A DNA stretch of 59,345 nucleotides from Burkholderiales bacterium (GCA_016195825.1 JACPYV010000095.1:1-59345); one strand, 5' to 3'. Numbered from the stretch's first letter, positions 6,307-15,257 are shown. Notes: generated by a model from the letters alone, not told the origin. Translations and numbers: made by a program.

Positions 6307-9018
6307 TTACCAGCGATAGCCGGCGCGAACGTGCCAGCGACGACCTTGGAGGTCATAGGTCATCGTGTCGGTGTTCGCATCGGTATAGGACTTGACGAAC
6401 GGCGCCTTCTTGTCGAGCAGGTTGTCGACACCGACAGCGAAGTCCAACTGCTTGCTGTAGGCGAACTTCAGCTGCGCCGAGTGGTAGGTGATCGCCGGTG
6501 CCTTGGCCCCGATGTCCGTCGGTGCGGCATTGATGTCGTCGGCCGAGCCGATGTACTGCAGCGTGTAGGCCCCCGACCATGCCCCCTTGGCCACCGTCAA
6601 CGAAGTCAGCGAACGCCATTGCGTATAGCTGCCTCGACCGCCGGTGGTCTTGTTGGTGTAGTCGATGGCAGCGGCGCCTGGGAACGGACGAACCTGGTAG
6701 TTCTTCAGGTGCGACACCTCGGCATTGATCGTGCTCGTGAAACCGCCGAAGCTGAACTCGTACAGGCCGCCCAGGTCGAAGCCAGAGATTTTCTCATCGG
6801 CCGCGTTGACCGGTTGCGACGACAGGAAGTCGATCTCGCCCGTGGTCTTGTTGCGCGTGAAGCTGGAAGGGCTGCAGAAGATGTGCGTGAGGCCCGGCGT
6901 GTTGTAGCAAGTCGCCAGCTTCGTCGATCCGGCCACGCTCTGGATCGCGTTGGTCACCTTGATGTTGTAGTAGTCCAGCGTCAGGGTGAGGGTCTTCATT
7001 GGAGACCAGACCACGCCTGCGGTCATGGTCTTGGCGTCTTCAGGCTCGAGCTTGGGATTGCCGCCCACCGTGGTGAGGATGGTGTTGCCCAGCTGCTTGA
7101 AGCCTGCGGGAACGCCGGCCGCCTTGCAGTTCTGCGACACGACGGACGAGGTCGGTAGCGTGCTCCAATTGCTGCAGGGGTCGGTCGTCGTCAGGTTGCC
7201 TTCCGACACGCCGCCGTAGAGCTCGGGGATGTTCGGGACACGGAACGCCGAGGACACGTTGCTCCGGAACTTCAGGCTCGGCACGACTTGCCAGTCCAGG
7301 CCAGCCTTGTAGGTGCTCTTGGAACCGAACAGGCTGTAGTCAGAGAAGCGCGCCGCGGTGTTGAACTGCAGCGACTCGACGAAGGGGATGCGCTTGAGCA
7401 GCGGCACGGCGAGTTCCGCATAAACCTCGCGTGCCGTGTAGGTGCCGGAGATGGGATCTTGCCGGTTGGTGTTGGCCACGCCGATGACCGTCAGGTTGTC
7501 CGGGTTGCGCCAGCCGCTTTCCTTGCGAACTTCTGCACCTGCCGCAAATCCCACCGGACCGGCAGGCAGCGTGAACAGCTCGCCGCTGATGTTGGCGCTG
7601 ACGCTCTTCTGGTCGTTGCCGCCAGTGTCGCGCGTCGTCGCAAGGATGTAGCGCAACACCTCGGGTGTCAGGTTGCCGTAGCCGAGGTAGTTGCCGCACG
7701 GAATCGCGGCGCCAGGTGCCGTACTGCACTTGGTGCGGTCCAGCGTCTGATCGACCCGGTCAAGGTTGGCCACGTTGGTCGTGCCGTCTACACCGGTGTT
7801 GCGTCCCCAGTTGACTGCCGCGGACCAGTCCCAGTTGTCGCCAATGCTGCCCTTCACGCCGGCCACGACGCGGAAGATGTTCGATTCCTGCGAGAAGGTC
7901 CGGGTGCCAGCCTCTTCAAGTCGCCGGCGCTCGAGCACGAGGCTCTGGCCGGTGGGGTTGGTGGGATGGTTGGCCGCGATGTTGATGGTGCGGTAGACGC
8001 CGAGCGAACCGGGGGTGGCCAACTGGTTCGACTCGCGGTGCGAGAACAGCATCTCGGTGAACAGCTGGGTGTCTTCGGTCAGCTTCACCGTGCCGAAGGC
8101 GCTCAGGCCCAGGCGCTTGATCGGATTGACCGCGTTCAGCGCCGGGTTGCTGTTGTAGTTGTGCTTCGCCGCCGAGTACGGCTCATACGCGCTCGGATTG
8201 CCGCCGGGCGTCTGGTTGAAGTTGACACGCGTCCCGTCGGCGAGGCGGGCCCGCCCACCGATGGTGGCGGAGCTGCCCACGCATTCGAGCTTGCCGTTGA
8301 CTTCACCCAGGCCGCAGGGTGCGCGGGTGGCCATGTTGATGGCGCCACTCTCTGAATAGTTGATGCCGGTCACGAGCGAGCCGCCAGCGGCCTGCAGTCC
8401 CCACGTCAGGTCGATTGCTTTTTCATCACCGTCGCCGCGGGTGGTCTCTCCGTAGCGCACGGAGGCTTCCACGCCCTTCAGACCGGTCTTGGTGATGATG
8501 TTGACGACGCCGGCGACCGCATCCGCGCCATAGATCGCCGACGCGCCGTCCTTGAGCACCTCGATGCGCTCGATCATGGCGACCGGGATCATGTTCAGGT
8601 CGACGGAGCTGTTGGCACCGGTGCCGCCGTTGACCACGCGGCGGCCGTTGAGCAGCACCAGGGTGCGGTTGATGCCCAGGCCGCGCAAGTTGACTTGGGT
8701 CGTGCCGTAGCCGTTGCCGGTCCAGTAGGCGCTGGTCTGGTTGCCGGCGGTGCCGGCCGAGGCGGGCAGCCGCTGCAAGAGGGTTTCGGCGGAGATGGCG
8801 CCCGTGCGCTGGATGGTTTCGGCATCGATCATGGTGACCGGGCCAACACCGGAGATCTGGGCCTGCTTCAGGTTGATGCGGCTGCCGGTGATTTGCACCT
8901 TGTCCAGTGACGTAGGTGCAGCGCCGGCGTCAGCGGCGGGAGCTTGGGCCGACGCGCTGTTGACGAGAAAGAGGACGGCGGCAGCGACTGCCGTTTGGGT
9001 AAGTCTGATGGGCATCAT
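6307..9018 (-). CDS. TonB-dependent outer-membrane receptor
   Basis: About 903 residues, with a signal peptide (MMPIRLTQ to ASAQA), a plug domain (VQITGSRI, LLQRLPASAG, NLRGLGINRTLVLLNGRR, IERIEVLKDGASAIYGADAVAGVVNIITK) and a long beta-barrel ending in an aromatic residue (AGYRW), as expected for BAM-dependent insertion. The family imports chelated metals, cofactors or sugars using TonB energy. Three nearby ATGs (9024, 9018, 9015) are possible starts and none has a strong ribosome binding site. The gene leads the PepSY and PepSY-reductase genes, so this is probably a metal-chelate uptake and reduction operon. The ligand cannot be read from the sequence. Confidence 0.87.
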   Translation of the reverse strand: MMPIRLTQTAVAAAVLFLVNSASAQAPAADAGAAPTSLDKVQITGSRINLKQAQISGVGPVTMIDAETIQRTGAISAETLLQRLPASAGTAGNQTSAYWTGNGYGTTQVNLRGLGINRTLVLLNGRRVVNGGTGANSSVDLNMIPVAMIERIEVLKDGASAIYGADAVAGVVNIITKTGLKGVEASVRYGETTRGDGDEKAIDLTWGLQAAGGSLVTGINYSESGAINMATRAPCGLGEVNGKLECVGSSATIGGRARLADGTRVNFNQTPGGNPSAYEPYSAAKHNYNSNPALNAVNPIKRLGLSAFGTVKLTEDTQLFTEMLFSHRESNQLATPGSLGVYRTINIAANHPTNPTGQSLVLERRRLEEAGTRTFSQESNIFRVVAGVKGSIGDNWDWSAAVNWGRNTGVDGTTNVANLDRVDQTLDRTKCSTAPGAAIPCGNYLGYGNLTPEVLRYILATTRDTGGNDQKSVSANISGELFTLPAGPVGFAAGAEVRKESGWRNPDNLTVIGVANTNRQDPISGTYTAREVYAELAVPLLKRIPFVESLQFNTAARFSDYSLFGSKSTYKAGLDWQVVPSLKFRSNVSSAFRVPNIPELYGGVSEGNLTTTDPCSNWSTLPTSSVVSQNCKAAGVPAGFKQLGNTILTTVGGNPKLEPEDAKTMTAGVVWSPMKTLTLTLDYYNIKVTNAIQSVAGSTKLATCYNTPGLTHIFCSPSSFTRNKTTGEIDFLSSQPVNAADEKISGFDLGGLYEFSFGGFTSTINAEVSHLKNYQVRPFPGAAAIDYTNKTTGGRGSYTQWRSLTSLTVAKGAWSGAYTLQYIGSADDINAAPTDIGAKAPAITYHSAQLKFAYSKQLDFAVGVDNLLDKKAPFVKSYTDANTDTMTYDLQGRRWHVRAGYRW

Positions 9019-9257
9019 GTACATCCAGTTGGGTGCCTGGCGTCGCCGATTCAGTGGCCGGACGCGATTCAAGGCACCTGCGAACAGTTGTTCGTTGGCG
9101 AGTACATGGCGAAGGACGAGCCGGAAGGAATTGGGCTCGAAACGGGGGCGCGATGAGAGAGCCGGCCGTCTATCGACGCATGCGACTCAGCCAAACCTTG
9201 TGCCAGCAGTAAGTGCGTGCGCCATCGCGCTCGCAGCCTGCCGGCGGCGGTGCTGAG

Positions 9258-9683
9258 TCAGCTGGCTCTGGGTGGGCGTTCCTGCCCTGACAGCAGAAAT
9301 TCCGCTCTCGGTCCCAGGGACTCGGGGAGGAGGGTGAGCGGAAGCGGGAGCGCATCGGTCCCGACATCCGCGTTCATAGCCATGACCGGGCAGGTACCGC
9401 AGCCAGAGCATTGGCTGCAGGGCGTCAGATCGCAGCAGTGGTCGCCTTGCTGATCGGCAGAAGCAGCCTTCGCAATCTGGACCTTCGCCTTTGCCTTGGG
9501 CTTGGCTTTGGCCATCTTGGCATGAACACCCGACGCGGCCGCGTGCTTGGAGACGCTCGCGCTCTGGGTTGCCTCCCGACGCAGTTCAGCGGACGTCGGA
9601 GCGGTCGTTGCCGAAGCAATGACCGCTGTCGCCGGTATCAAAACGGCGAACAAGACGAGGAGCCAAAAGGCGAGGAGCTTCAT
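9258..9683 (-). CDS. Small exported Cys-rich protein, unknown
   Basis: About 141 residues from the ATG at 9683 (MKLLAFWLL). A hydrophobic N-terminus (residues 3-24) is followed by a Lys/Ala-rich linker (AKMAKAKPKAKAKVQ) and a cysteine cluster DHCCDLTPCSQCSGCGTC (six-plus cysteines, C83 to C98) plus MAMN. The C-terminus ends in ERPPRAS. The layout resembles the short, poorly conserved CopL/DUF2946-like proteins found with copper genes, but I do not assign a family. The Cys/Met cluster suggests metal binding outside the cytoplasm. It is on the same strand as, and about 240 bp upstream of, the TonB receptor. Confidence 0.55.
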   Translation of the reverse strand: MKLLAFWLLVLFAVLIPATAVIASATTAPTSAELRREATQSASVSKHAAASGVHAKMAKAKPKAKAKVQIAKAASADQQGDHCCDLTPCSQCSGCGTCPVMAMNADVGTDALPLPLTLLPESLGPRAEFLLSGQERPPRAS

Positions 9684-9832
9684 GCGGCGGCAAGTGAATG
9701 TGCTGCATTGCACCAAGCCGTCGGTTGCCTGTCTAGCTAGGGAGTTCCCCGCCGCCTTGGCGTGACTTTTGGCCGCAAGGCCGCAGCCGCCTTCTCCTAG
9801 GAGCCGGGGCTATGCCTGAGGTCACCGCCGGT

Positions 9833-10132
9833 TCACTTGGTCTTTGACGCGCACGCCTTCAACTGTGCTTCGTGGCGCTCTCTGCGCAATTGATTGATGT
9901 AGGGACTCGTATCCGCCCGTGGTCCGTGGTCGAGTTGCAGCACCAGTGGGTCCACACGACATTCGCCTTGTGCACCTGATGGGGGCAAGGAACTGGCATG
10001 TTGGGCAGGTTGGACAGCGGCCTGCTTGTCCTTCCGAGCCTTCTCGATGATCTGCCAATCAGGGCCTGCCAGCGCTGGTGCAGCGGCTGAAAGAGTGAAT
10101 GAGCCGATGAGGGTGATGAGTAACTTCTTCAT
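9833..10132 (-). CDS. Small exported hypothetical protein
   Basis: A 99-residue precursor starting MKKLLITLIGSF, with a clear signal peptide cut near residue 22 (ALAG) and a good AAGGAG ribosome binding site, which fixes the ATG at 10132. The mature part is polar with a single central Cys (GECRVDP) and one near the C-terminus (KACASKTK), perhaps forming a disulphide, and helical segments (NQLRRERHEAQLK). I do not recognise the family. The exported nature and position among metal genes fit a small periplasmic accessory protein. Confidence 0.6.
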   Translation of the reverse strand: MKKLLITLIGSFTLSAAAPALAGPDWQIIEKARKDKQAAVQPAQHASSLPPSGAQGECRVDPLVLQLDHGPRADTSPYINQLRRERHEAQLKACASKTK

Positions 10133-10367
10133 GATGAACTCCTTCGTGGACTGGCGGGGTACTGCCAGCACGCGCATTGATGAACCGGTGTCGCTCAGCG
10201 ACCGGCGTAGAACTGATGAAACGGTGAGTTCGCGCGGCCCAGCTCGCCTCGGTACGGACGTGCTCAGACGCTCGCCGTGTGTTGGCGTAGTGGGGATGAC
10301 GTGACCCAGCGCGCGTGTCTGCGCGGCTGGCCAACGGAGTCAACTCAGCGCGCGCTGCGGCAAGGGA

Positions 10368-10778
10368 TCAAAGTCGGAAGCAGCAGTGTCGAATCGCAAT
10401 GGGCGGCGCCGTCGTGCGCTGCAGGAACGACGCCTGCTCGGCTGCCGGGAGTGGCAAGGCGACAAGGGGTTGCAGCGGGAGAAGGATGGTCGAGACGATT
10501 GCGACAGCCGGTGTGACCGTCGGCCCTTCTGGCTTGTCCAGCGACGACTTGCCGTCAAGGCAATGCGCGTGGCAAAGACCGAGGCTGGCAGCGTCCGGCT
10601 GATCGCAGCCAGGCATCTTCGATGCTGGTGCCTGGTCAGCAACCCAACTATCGGGGGCGCCCTCGCTTTGAAGGTCCGGACAGGAATATGACGCCACGGC
10701 CGCCTGCATGAACAGCATGCTGAACAGCGCGATGAGCGCGGTCAGGATGCGGTGATTGCGGGACGTTTTCATGTTCAT
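10368..10778 (-). CDS. Small exported Cys-containing protein, metal-resistance associated
   Basis: About 136 residues (ATG at 10778; a second ATG at 10772). An N-terminal signal peptide (ILTALIALFSMLFMQAAVAS) precedes SYSCP, MPGCDQP, a CHAHC segment, a hydrophobic stretch and a C-terminus PPIAIRHCCFRL. The pattern of a CHxHC motif, a central hydrophobic run and a terminal PPxxIRxC is one I associate with short exported proteins in heavy-metal loci; no function is established. It could anchor in the inner membrane and bind metal via Cys/His. Confidence that it is a real gene is moderate. Confidence 0.55.
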   Translation of the reverse strand: MNMKTSRNHRILTALIALFSMLFMQAAVASYSCPDLQSEGAPDSWVADQAPASKMPGCDQPDAASLGLCHAHCLDGKSSLDKPEGPTVTPAVAIVSTILLPLQPLVALPLPAAEQASFLQRTTAPPIAIRHCCFRL

Positions 10779-11218
10779 AGATTAGGTCGTGGCTACCGGC
10801 TTTTCCTTACGTTTTCAGCCTGCCAGGCCAAGGCTGAGGAGCCAGTTCTTCCACTGTAGACCTTCCCATAGCAGGAAGGTCAAGCCCCATTGCAGGGCGC
10901 CCGATCGACCACGTCACCCTGTGTGAGGCATCGGCGCGCGATATGCCGACAATTTGCTGCGGCCGGCCGCGTCCGAGACCCTCCCTGCAGCAGCTCCAGG
11001 AGATTGGCCCCGAAGACGAACCGTCCGGGATACGCCGATCCTCAATCCGCTCAGCTTCAAAATGACCGGCGTGCGCCACGGCTCGATGCCGGCCAGGCGC
11101 CGAGTTGCCGCTAACCTTGTTGCCACCCATTCAAAGGGAGAGTGCAGGTGTGTGAGACGGTCATCGAGAAAGAACATGCTTCGCGTATCGCGAGGCGGGC
11201 GTTGGACCACGCGCCGGA
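10779..11218. other. Intergenic region, no gene supported
   Basis: About 440 bp between the divergent small exported protein gene and the methyltransferase gene. Several GC-rich reading frames cross it but none has a plausible start, ribosome binding site or recognisable product. It probably contains the two divergent promoters; I cannot place them. Confidence 0.4.
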
Positions 11219-12061
11219 ATGAACGCCGCGACCGCCGCTCCCGGGCTTCTCGGCGACACCTCGGCGCGGGACTACGCGCGCAAGTTGACGCTCTTCAACG
11301 CGTTCGCCGCGCCGGAGATCCGCCTGGCGATTGCGAGTCTTGCTCTTGAACCCGGCATGCACGTCCTCGATGCGGGGTGCGGCACGGGCGAGGCACTCGG
11401 CTGGTTGTCTGCGGCGGTGCAACCTGGAGGCACGGTTGTCGGCATGGACCTGTCGACAGCACACGTGACTGCGGCGCATTCCCGGGCGCCCGAAGGCTCC
11501 CTGGTCATCCAGGGTGACCTGCAGCGTGCACCACTGGCCGCCGCGAGCTTCGACGTCATCTGGTCCTCCAACACCTTCAACCATTTGCGTGACCGTCTGG
11601 AAGCCGTGAAGGCGGTGTCGGGCCTACTTCGACCAGGTGGGCGGATCGCGCTGGCACAGAGCGCGCTGCTGCCGGACATGGTCTTCGCCTGGGATTCGCG
11701 GCTGGAGCGGCTGACGAACGAAGCGGTGCGGCGCTACTACCGGGATCGCTATAGCCTCGAAGAACGCGACTTGGCCGATATCCGGGCCATCGTGGGCCTT
11801 CTTCGATCGGCCGGTCTTCGGCGCGTCAACGCGCGCACCTTTGTCATCGAGCGCGTGACGCCGTTGCGTCCGGAGGACGAAGGCTACCTCCTCGAGGCCA
11901 TCTTCCAGAAGACGTGGGGAGCACGGCTGAAGCCCTATCTCGCGCAAGACGACTACGAAGAACTGTCCCGACTTTGCGATCCTCAGCATCCGGAGTTCGC
12001 GCTGCGGCGTCCGGACTTCCACTTCCTGCAGACCTTCACTTTGGTGGTGGGCGACGTTTGA
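11219..12061 (+). CDS. Class I SAM-dependent methyltransferase
   Basis: A 280-residue soluble protein with a Rossmann-type SAM-binding fold: motif I is VLDAGCGTG (about residues 50-58), the acidic end of strand 2 is VVGMDLS, motif II is FDVIWSSN and motif III LLRPGGRIAL. The C-terminal third (from about residue 150) is helical and probably forms the substrate-binding part. The Methyltransf_11/25-type core does not reveal the substrate. It stands alone on the plus strand, convergent with the metalloprotease gene (12-bp gap). No regulatory signal was seen. Confidence 0.82.
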   Translation: MNAATAAPGLLGDTSARDYARKLTLFNAFAAPEIRLAIASLALEPGMHVLDAGCGTGEALGWLSAAVQPGGTVVGMDLSTAHVTAAHSRAPEGSLVIQGDLQRAPLAAASFDVIWSSNTFNHLRDRLEAVKAVSGLLRPGGRIALAQSALLPDMVFAWDSRLERLTNEAVRRYYRDRYSLEERDLADIRAIVGLLRSAGLRRVNARTFVIERVTPLRPEDEGYLLEAIFQKTWGARLKPYLAQDDYEELSRLCDPQHPEFALRRPDFHFLQTFTLVVGDV

Positions 12062-12073
12062 CGGGCCGTCACG

Positions 12074-13372
12074 TCAATCTAGACCGAGGAGATCTCTCAG
12101 GCGAGCCTTGATGCCGGCCGGGTGGGCAGGTTTAGCAGTCAGTTGGCAGGAAGCATCGTCACGCAGGCTGTCGGTCCAGACCAGCAGGCCTTTGAGGTCG
12201 TCAGGTAGGGACGACCGCCTTGCAAGATTGACCCAGCAGGTGGTGTAGTGGACGCGATCGTTTTGCGCATTGGCATCTCGATGAGCCACCAGCGCATCGA
12301 TCAACGCGGGCGCTTGATCAGGCGCGCTCAGTCGCCAGTAGCCAACGAGAAAAATGTCGGAGAACACCTCGCGCCATTGCTGTGTTGCCGGCTCTTCAGT
12401 GGCGGCCAAGTAGCCGTTGATGTCGGACACCTTGGTCGCTTGGACCGGCGCTATCGAATGCGTGGCGACTTTGCGGCTGGACGCGAGAGCCAGATCGCGC
12501 CACGTGTCGACGCAATGGCCCAGCTCATGGATAGCAACGCCCCGGACCCACAACGCTGGATCCACACCGGAGCCGCCCCCGAAGCCGGCATGAATTCGGT
12601 TTGGTGAAAAGTTGAGGGTACAAAAGCCTGACCCCAGACCCATCGACGCGACCGAAGCCTCTGGCACGCGCACACTGGTCAGAGACCAGCTCTGATCGAC
12701 GCCACCGAGGACCACGTTGACGCCAAAGGTGTCACTTGCAAGCTGCCGGATCGCTTCGAAACCCCCTGGATCGGCGGCATAGGCTTCGCGTTCGAGCTGG
12801 AACGAGCGCTTGGAAGCGGACTGGATGATCAGCATGGCCGAATCGGGCACCAGCATGGAAACAGCGACGGCAAACGCACCTGCTGTTGAGCAGAGCATCC
12901 GCCGCTGCCAGCGCGTGGCCGTTGAGACCTCGTGATCAAAGATGCTCAAGGTCGCCGCGGTCGCGTAGCCGAGCAAACCAGTCAGTCCCAGGGTCACGAG
13001 ATAGAGCACTGGCTGCGGGGCGAGAAGCCAGCTCAGGTTGCATAGGGTCGCCAGCACCAAGGACCAAGCCGCCAACAGCAAGCCCCCTCGCAACAGGTTG
13101 GGAGACTCCTCGCACATGCGCAGGCATCGCAGGAGATGGCTCTTCTGGTCCGGATTCAGCCTGTGCAGCTGCTCATATTCGTCGAGACGCGCCTTGAACT
13201 GCCACTTCCACCCCGGTCCGCGGTCGATTGCCTGTTGTTCAAGGCCGGCACCAATTTCATGCGGCTGGATGTCCGCCACCACCCTCAGGACGGCAAAGAG
13301 GTAGCGGACGCGGTCTTCGTTCGGTACCCGGGCCGCTCGGGTTGATGACTGACGCTTAGCGAACGCGGCCAC
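12074..13372 (-). CDS. Membrane-anchored HELGH zinc metalloprotease-like protein
   Basis: About 432 residues. The N-terminal part is soluble and helical, then three hydrophobic helices (LLLAAWSLVLATLCNLSWLL; LVTLGLTGLLGYATAATL; STAGAFAVAVSMLV), followed by a large domain with AIHELGHCVD, a canonical HExxH zinc site, and a downstream EVFSD segment that may give the third ligand. The family is not recognised. The start is uncertain: a TTG at 13435 would overlap the XRE gene by 80 bases; a GTG at 13372 overlaps by 17 and is used here; later starts are possible. It forms an apparent two-gene unit with the XRE regulator upstream. XRE/metalloprotease pairs often act in proteolytic de-repression, but in ImmA-type cases the protease is soluble, so this is only an analogy. 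Confidence 0.65.
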   Translation of the reverse strand: MAAFAKRQSSTRAARVPNEDRVRYLFAVLRVVADIQPHEIGAGLEQQAIDRGPGWKWQFKARLDEYEQLHRLNPDQKSHLLRCLRMCEESPNLLRGGLLLAAWSLVLATLCNLSWLLAPQPVLYLVTLGLTGLLGYATAATLSIFDHEVSTATRWQRRMLCSTAGAFAVAVSMLVPDSAMLIIQSASKRSFQLEREAYAADPGGFEAIRQLASDTFGVNVVLGGVDQSWSLTSVRVPEASVASMGLGSGFCTLNFSPNRIHAGFGGGSGVDPALWVRGVAIHELGHCVDTWRDLALASSRKVATHSIAPVQATKVSDINGYLAATEEPATQQWREVFSDIFLVGYWRLSAPDQAPALIDALVAHRDANAQNDRVHYTTCWVNLARRSSLPDDLKGLLVWTDSLRDDASCQLTAKPAHPAGIKARLRDLLGLD

Positions 13373-13646
13373 GGGAGGGGCGGGGCTTGCGCGGCGCCGG
13401 CACCGCTTCTTCCGGCGGATCGCCCGCTGGATCAAAAAGGGAGCCCGGTGTCACGGCAAGGCTGGTTGCCAGCGCGTGAATCATCGTCAGCGTCGGATTG
13501 GCCTGGCCCGTCTCGATGCGGCTCATGTAGGTCCTGAACAGCCCACAGCGCTCGGCCAGGTCTTCCTGGGTCATGCCGGCAAGCAGCCGCAGCTCCTTGA
13601 TGCGGGAGCCGAAAGCCTTCTGGGGAGCAATTGCACGTGTGGACAC
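13356..13646 (-). CDS. XRE-family transcriptional regulator
   Basis: A short helix-turn-helix regulator with an HTH_3/XRE domain: RIKELRLLAGMTQEDLAERCGL, then TYMSRIETGQANPTLTMIHALA, and a basic C-terminal tail (PRKPRPSRGRVR). The GTG at 13646 is preceded by GGAAAG at good spacing; an upstream GTG at 13670 (104 residues) lies within a conserved 33-bp element and is less likely. The gene overlaps the membrane metalloprotease start and is divergent from a lipoprotein gene. It probably regulates itself and one or both neighbours. Confidence 0.82.
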   Translation of the reverse strand: MSTRAIAPQKAFGSRIKELRLLAGMTQEDLAERCGLFRTYMSRIETGQANPTLTMIHALATSLAVTPGSLFDPAGDPPEEAVPAPRKPRPSRGRVR

Positions 13647-13664
13647 GCGCGCACTTTCCAGAAA

Positions 13665-13697
13665 GTACACTCATTCATACACACACTAATTCGTACA
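13665..13697 (-). promoter_or_regulatory. 33-bp conserved element, copy A (XRE-associated)
   Basis: Read on the minus strand the element runs from TGTACGAATTAG to GAATGAGTGTAC and contains the direct repeat GAATNAGTGT at a 16-bp period. It is identical at 28 of 33 positions to copy B (22576-22608). It lies 18 bp upstream of the XRE start and between divergent genes, the position of an operator or promoter. Function is inferred. Confidence 0.6.
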
Positions 13698-13769
13698 TTT
13701 CGGCGCGCGCTGTTTTGGCCGATGTTCCCGTTCGGATGTTTTCATCAGGTCATACATCAAGGAGGATCC

Positions 13770-14429
13770 ATGACCGTTCCACATCACGCTTCCACGTCAT
13801 CGGTGTCTGCTCGGTTCTTGCAAGCGCTCGCCAGCGCTGCAGGGCTGTTTCTGGTGGCCTCAGGCCTGGCGGGATGCGCAAGCACCACGCCCACGCGGGA
13901 GACGAGCCAAGCCTATGCGATCTATGACGTGAAGGCCCCCGACGTGGCGCCTGCACGCCTTGTGGAAGCGGTCAAAGTCGGCCTGCAAAAGAACATGAGC
14001 GCGGTCCAGATCAACAACGGCATCCCGCCCTCGCCGCTGCCTCAACGAGCGCCAAGGTTTCAGCTGGCGTCGCCGCTCAAGGGCACCGGTCTCGCCGCGC
14101 TTGCCGCAGTTTCCGGCCAGTCCCTGCAGGTGCCCACCTGTGAAGGCGCGATCATGACCGCCAACGGCCGCGACACGTCGATGTCCAAGTACGGCGAGGG
14201 GACGACGTTTTTCGCCTGCGTGATGCCCTACGAGGGCGGGTACTCGGTGAACATCTATTCGACCTTCACGAAAGCGTCCGGCGCGTTCAGCGCGGCGACC
14301 TTGGGCGCCACGCTGGCGCGGACTGTCACTGGTGATTCGAGCCAGTTCATTCCGCGCACGATCAACGACATCGTCAACGGAATCAAGGCGACCGGAGCGA
14401 CCGTCACGCTGACGGAGGCCTATCCCTAA
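13770..14429 (+). CDS. Putative lipoprotein, unknown function
   Basis: A 219-residue protein with an ideal AAGGAGGA ribosome binding site. The lipoprotein signal peptide has a lipobox LAGC at residues 33-36, so the mature protein would be acylated on C36. A Thr/Ser-rich linker (TTPTRETS) follows, then a globular domain with two further cysteines (PTCEGAIM and FFACVMPY), which may form a disulphide. The sequence resembles proteobacterial putative lipoproteins without an assigned role. It is divergent from the XRE regulator across copy A of the 33-bp element. Confidence 0.72.
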   Translation: MTVPHHASTSSVSARFLQALASAAGLFLVASGLAGCASTTPTRETSQAYAIYDVKAPDVAPARLVEAVKVGLQKNMSAVQINNGIPPSPLPQRAPRFQLASPLKGTGLAALAAVSGQSLQVPTCEGAIMTANGRDTSMSKYGEGTTFFACVMPYEGGYSVNIYSTFTKASGAFSAATLGATLARTVTGDSSQFIPRTINDIVNGIKATGATVTLTEAYP

Positions 14430-14504
14430 CAACGAGGGCGCTAGGTCGATTCGGACGTCTGGGCCGTCACGCTTGATCACAATGCATGCTTTGGCATTTA
14501 GAGC

Positions 14505-14915
14505 ATGCCCATGGCCGCTTGGCAGTTCGATGTTTTGGCAGTCTTTGACGGCAGCACCTCACTGCCGCCACCGCTCCGCCGTCGGGCGGAGAAGCTGCTG
14601 GCCGAACATTACGGCCAACCGTCGGAGATGTTCAAGGACTTTCGGGTCTACGGAGGGGCTGGGGGAAACCGGATCGACCTGATCACCAGCGACGACGGTT
14701 GTGGCGAGCTGTGGATGCGGGTGGACGCCCGAGCGGAAATCGACACGTTCATGCGTCAGGTCGTGATCCTGATGATCGAGATGGAGTGCTCTCTCAAGGT
14801 GGCCGAGACCGGGCACCACATGCCAGCCGAGATCGACTTGTTCAACCAGGCGCTGCAACGGTCTGACGCATGGAAGTTTGTGCTCGGCGCTGCCCCGTCG
14901 TCAGATGCGGTTTGA
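14505..14915 (+). CDS. Hypothetical protein
   Basis: A 136-residue soluble protein (ATG at 14505, another at 14511) with no signal peptide or membrane segment. It has strand-forming segments (FDVLAVFDGST, NRIDLITSDDGCGELWMRVDAR) and a helical C-terminus (FMRQVVILMIEMECSLKVAE). I do not recognise the family. It lies alone between the lipoprotein gene and a convergent small gene. Confidence 0.5.
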   Translation: MPMAAWQFDVLAVFDGSTSLPPPLRRRAEKLLAEHYGQPSEMFKDFRVYGGAGGNRIDLITSDDGCGELWMRVDARAEIDTFMRQVVILMIEMECSLKVAETGHHMPAEIDLFNQALQRSDAWKFVLGAAPSSDAV

Positions 14916-14958
14916 TGCCGTCCAGACGAAAGGGCAGGGGAGTGTTAGCGCGTGCGTC

Positions 14959-15150
14959 TCAGGCAGGCAGCGATCTTCGTTTCGCGAGTTGCACATAGCG
15001 CTCATGCGCCAGGCCCAGGACAAACGAGGCCTTGCTGAGGCGTGACATCGAGGCGGCGTCACCCGGCCGGACTCGTGCCAGAGCCGCGCTGTAGATACGC
15101 TGTGCGGACAAGACGCGCCGATTCGCTTGTAGCAACGGACTGGGTGTCAT
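14959..15150 (-). CDS. Small hypothetical protein
   Basis: A 63-residue, basic, helical protein starting MTPSPLL. The start at 15150 is chosen because a GGGAGG ribosome binding site lies just upstream; an earlier in-frame start would add nine Gly/Ser-rich residues. No known family is recognised and the call rests on ribosome binding site and codon pattern only. Confidence 0.4.
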   Translation of the reverse strand: MTPSPLLQANRRVLSAQRIYSAALARVRPGDAASMSRLSKASFVLGLAHERYVQLAKRRSLPA

Positions 15151-15257
15151 GAAGCCTCCCGAGCCAGAACCCAGCATAGGCGGCCTCGTGAGGAAGGTGA
15201 AGCGGCTGTTACATCGGTGCCGTCGCTGCAGCGCTCAGGTGTGACCTAACTATCACT

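Noticed and set aside
13373..13435. TTG at 13435 as start of the membrane metalloprotease
   Set aside because: It would overlap the XRE gene by 80 bases and the extra residues are a basic, low-complexity translation of the XRE tail.
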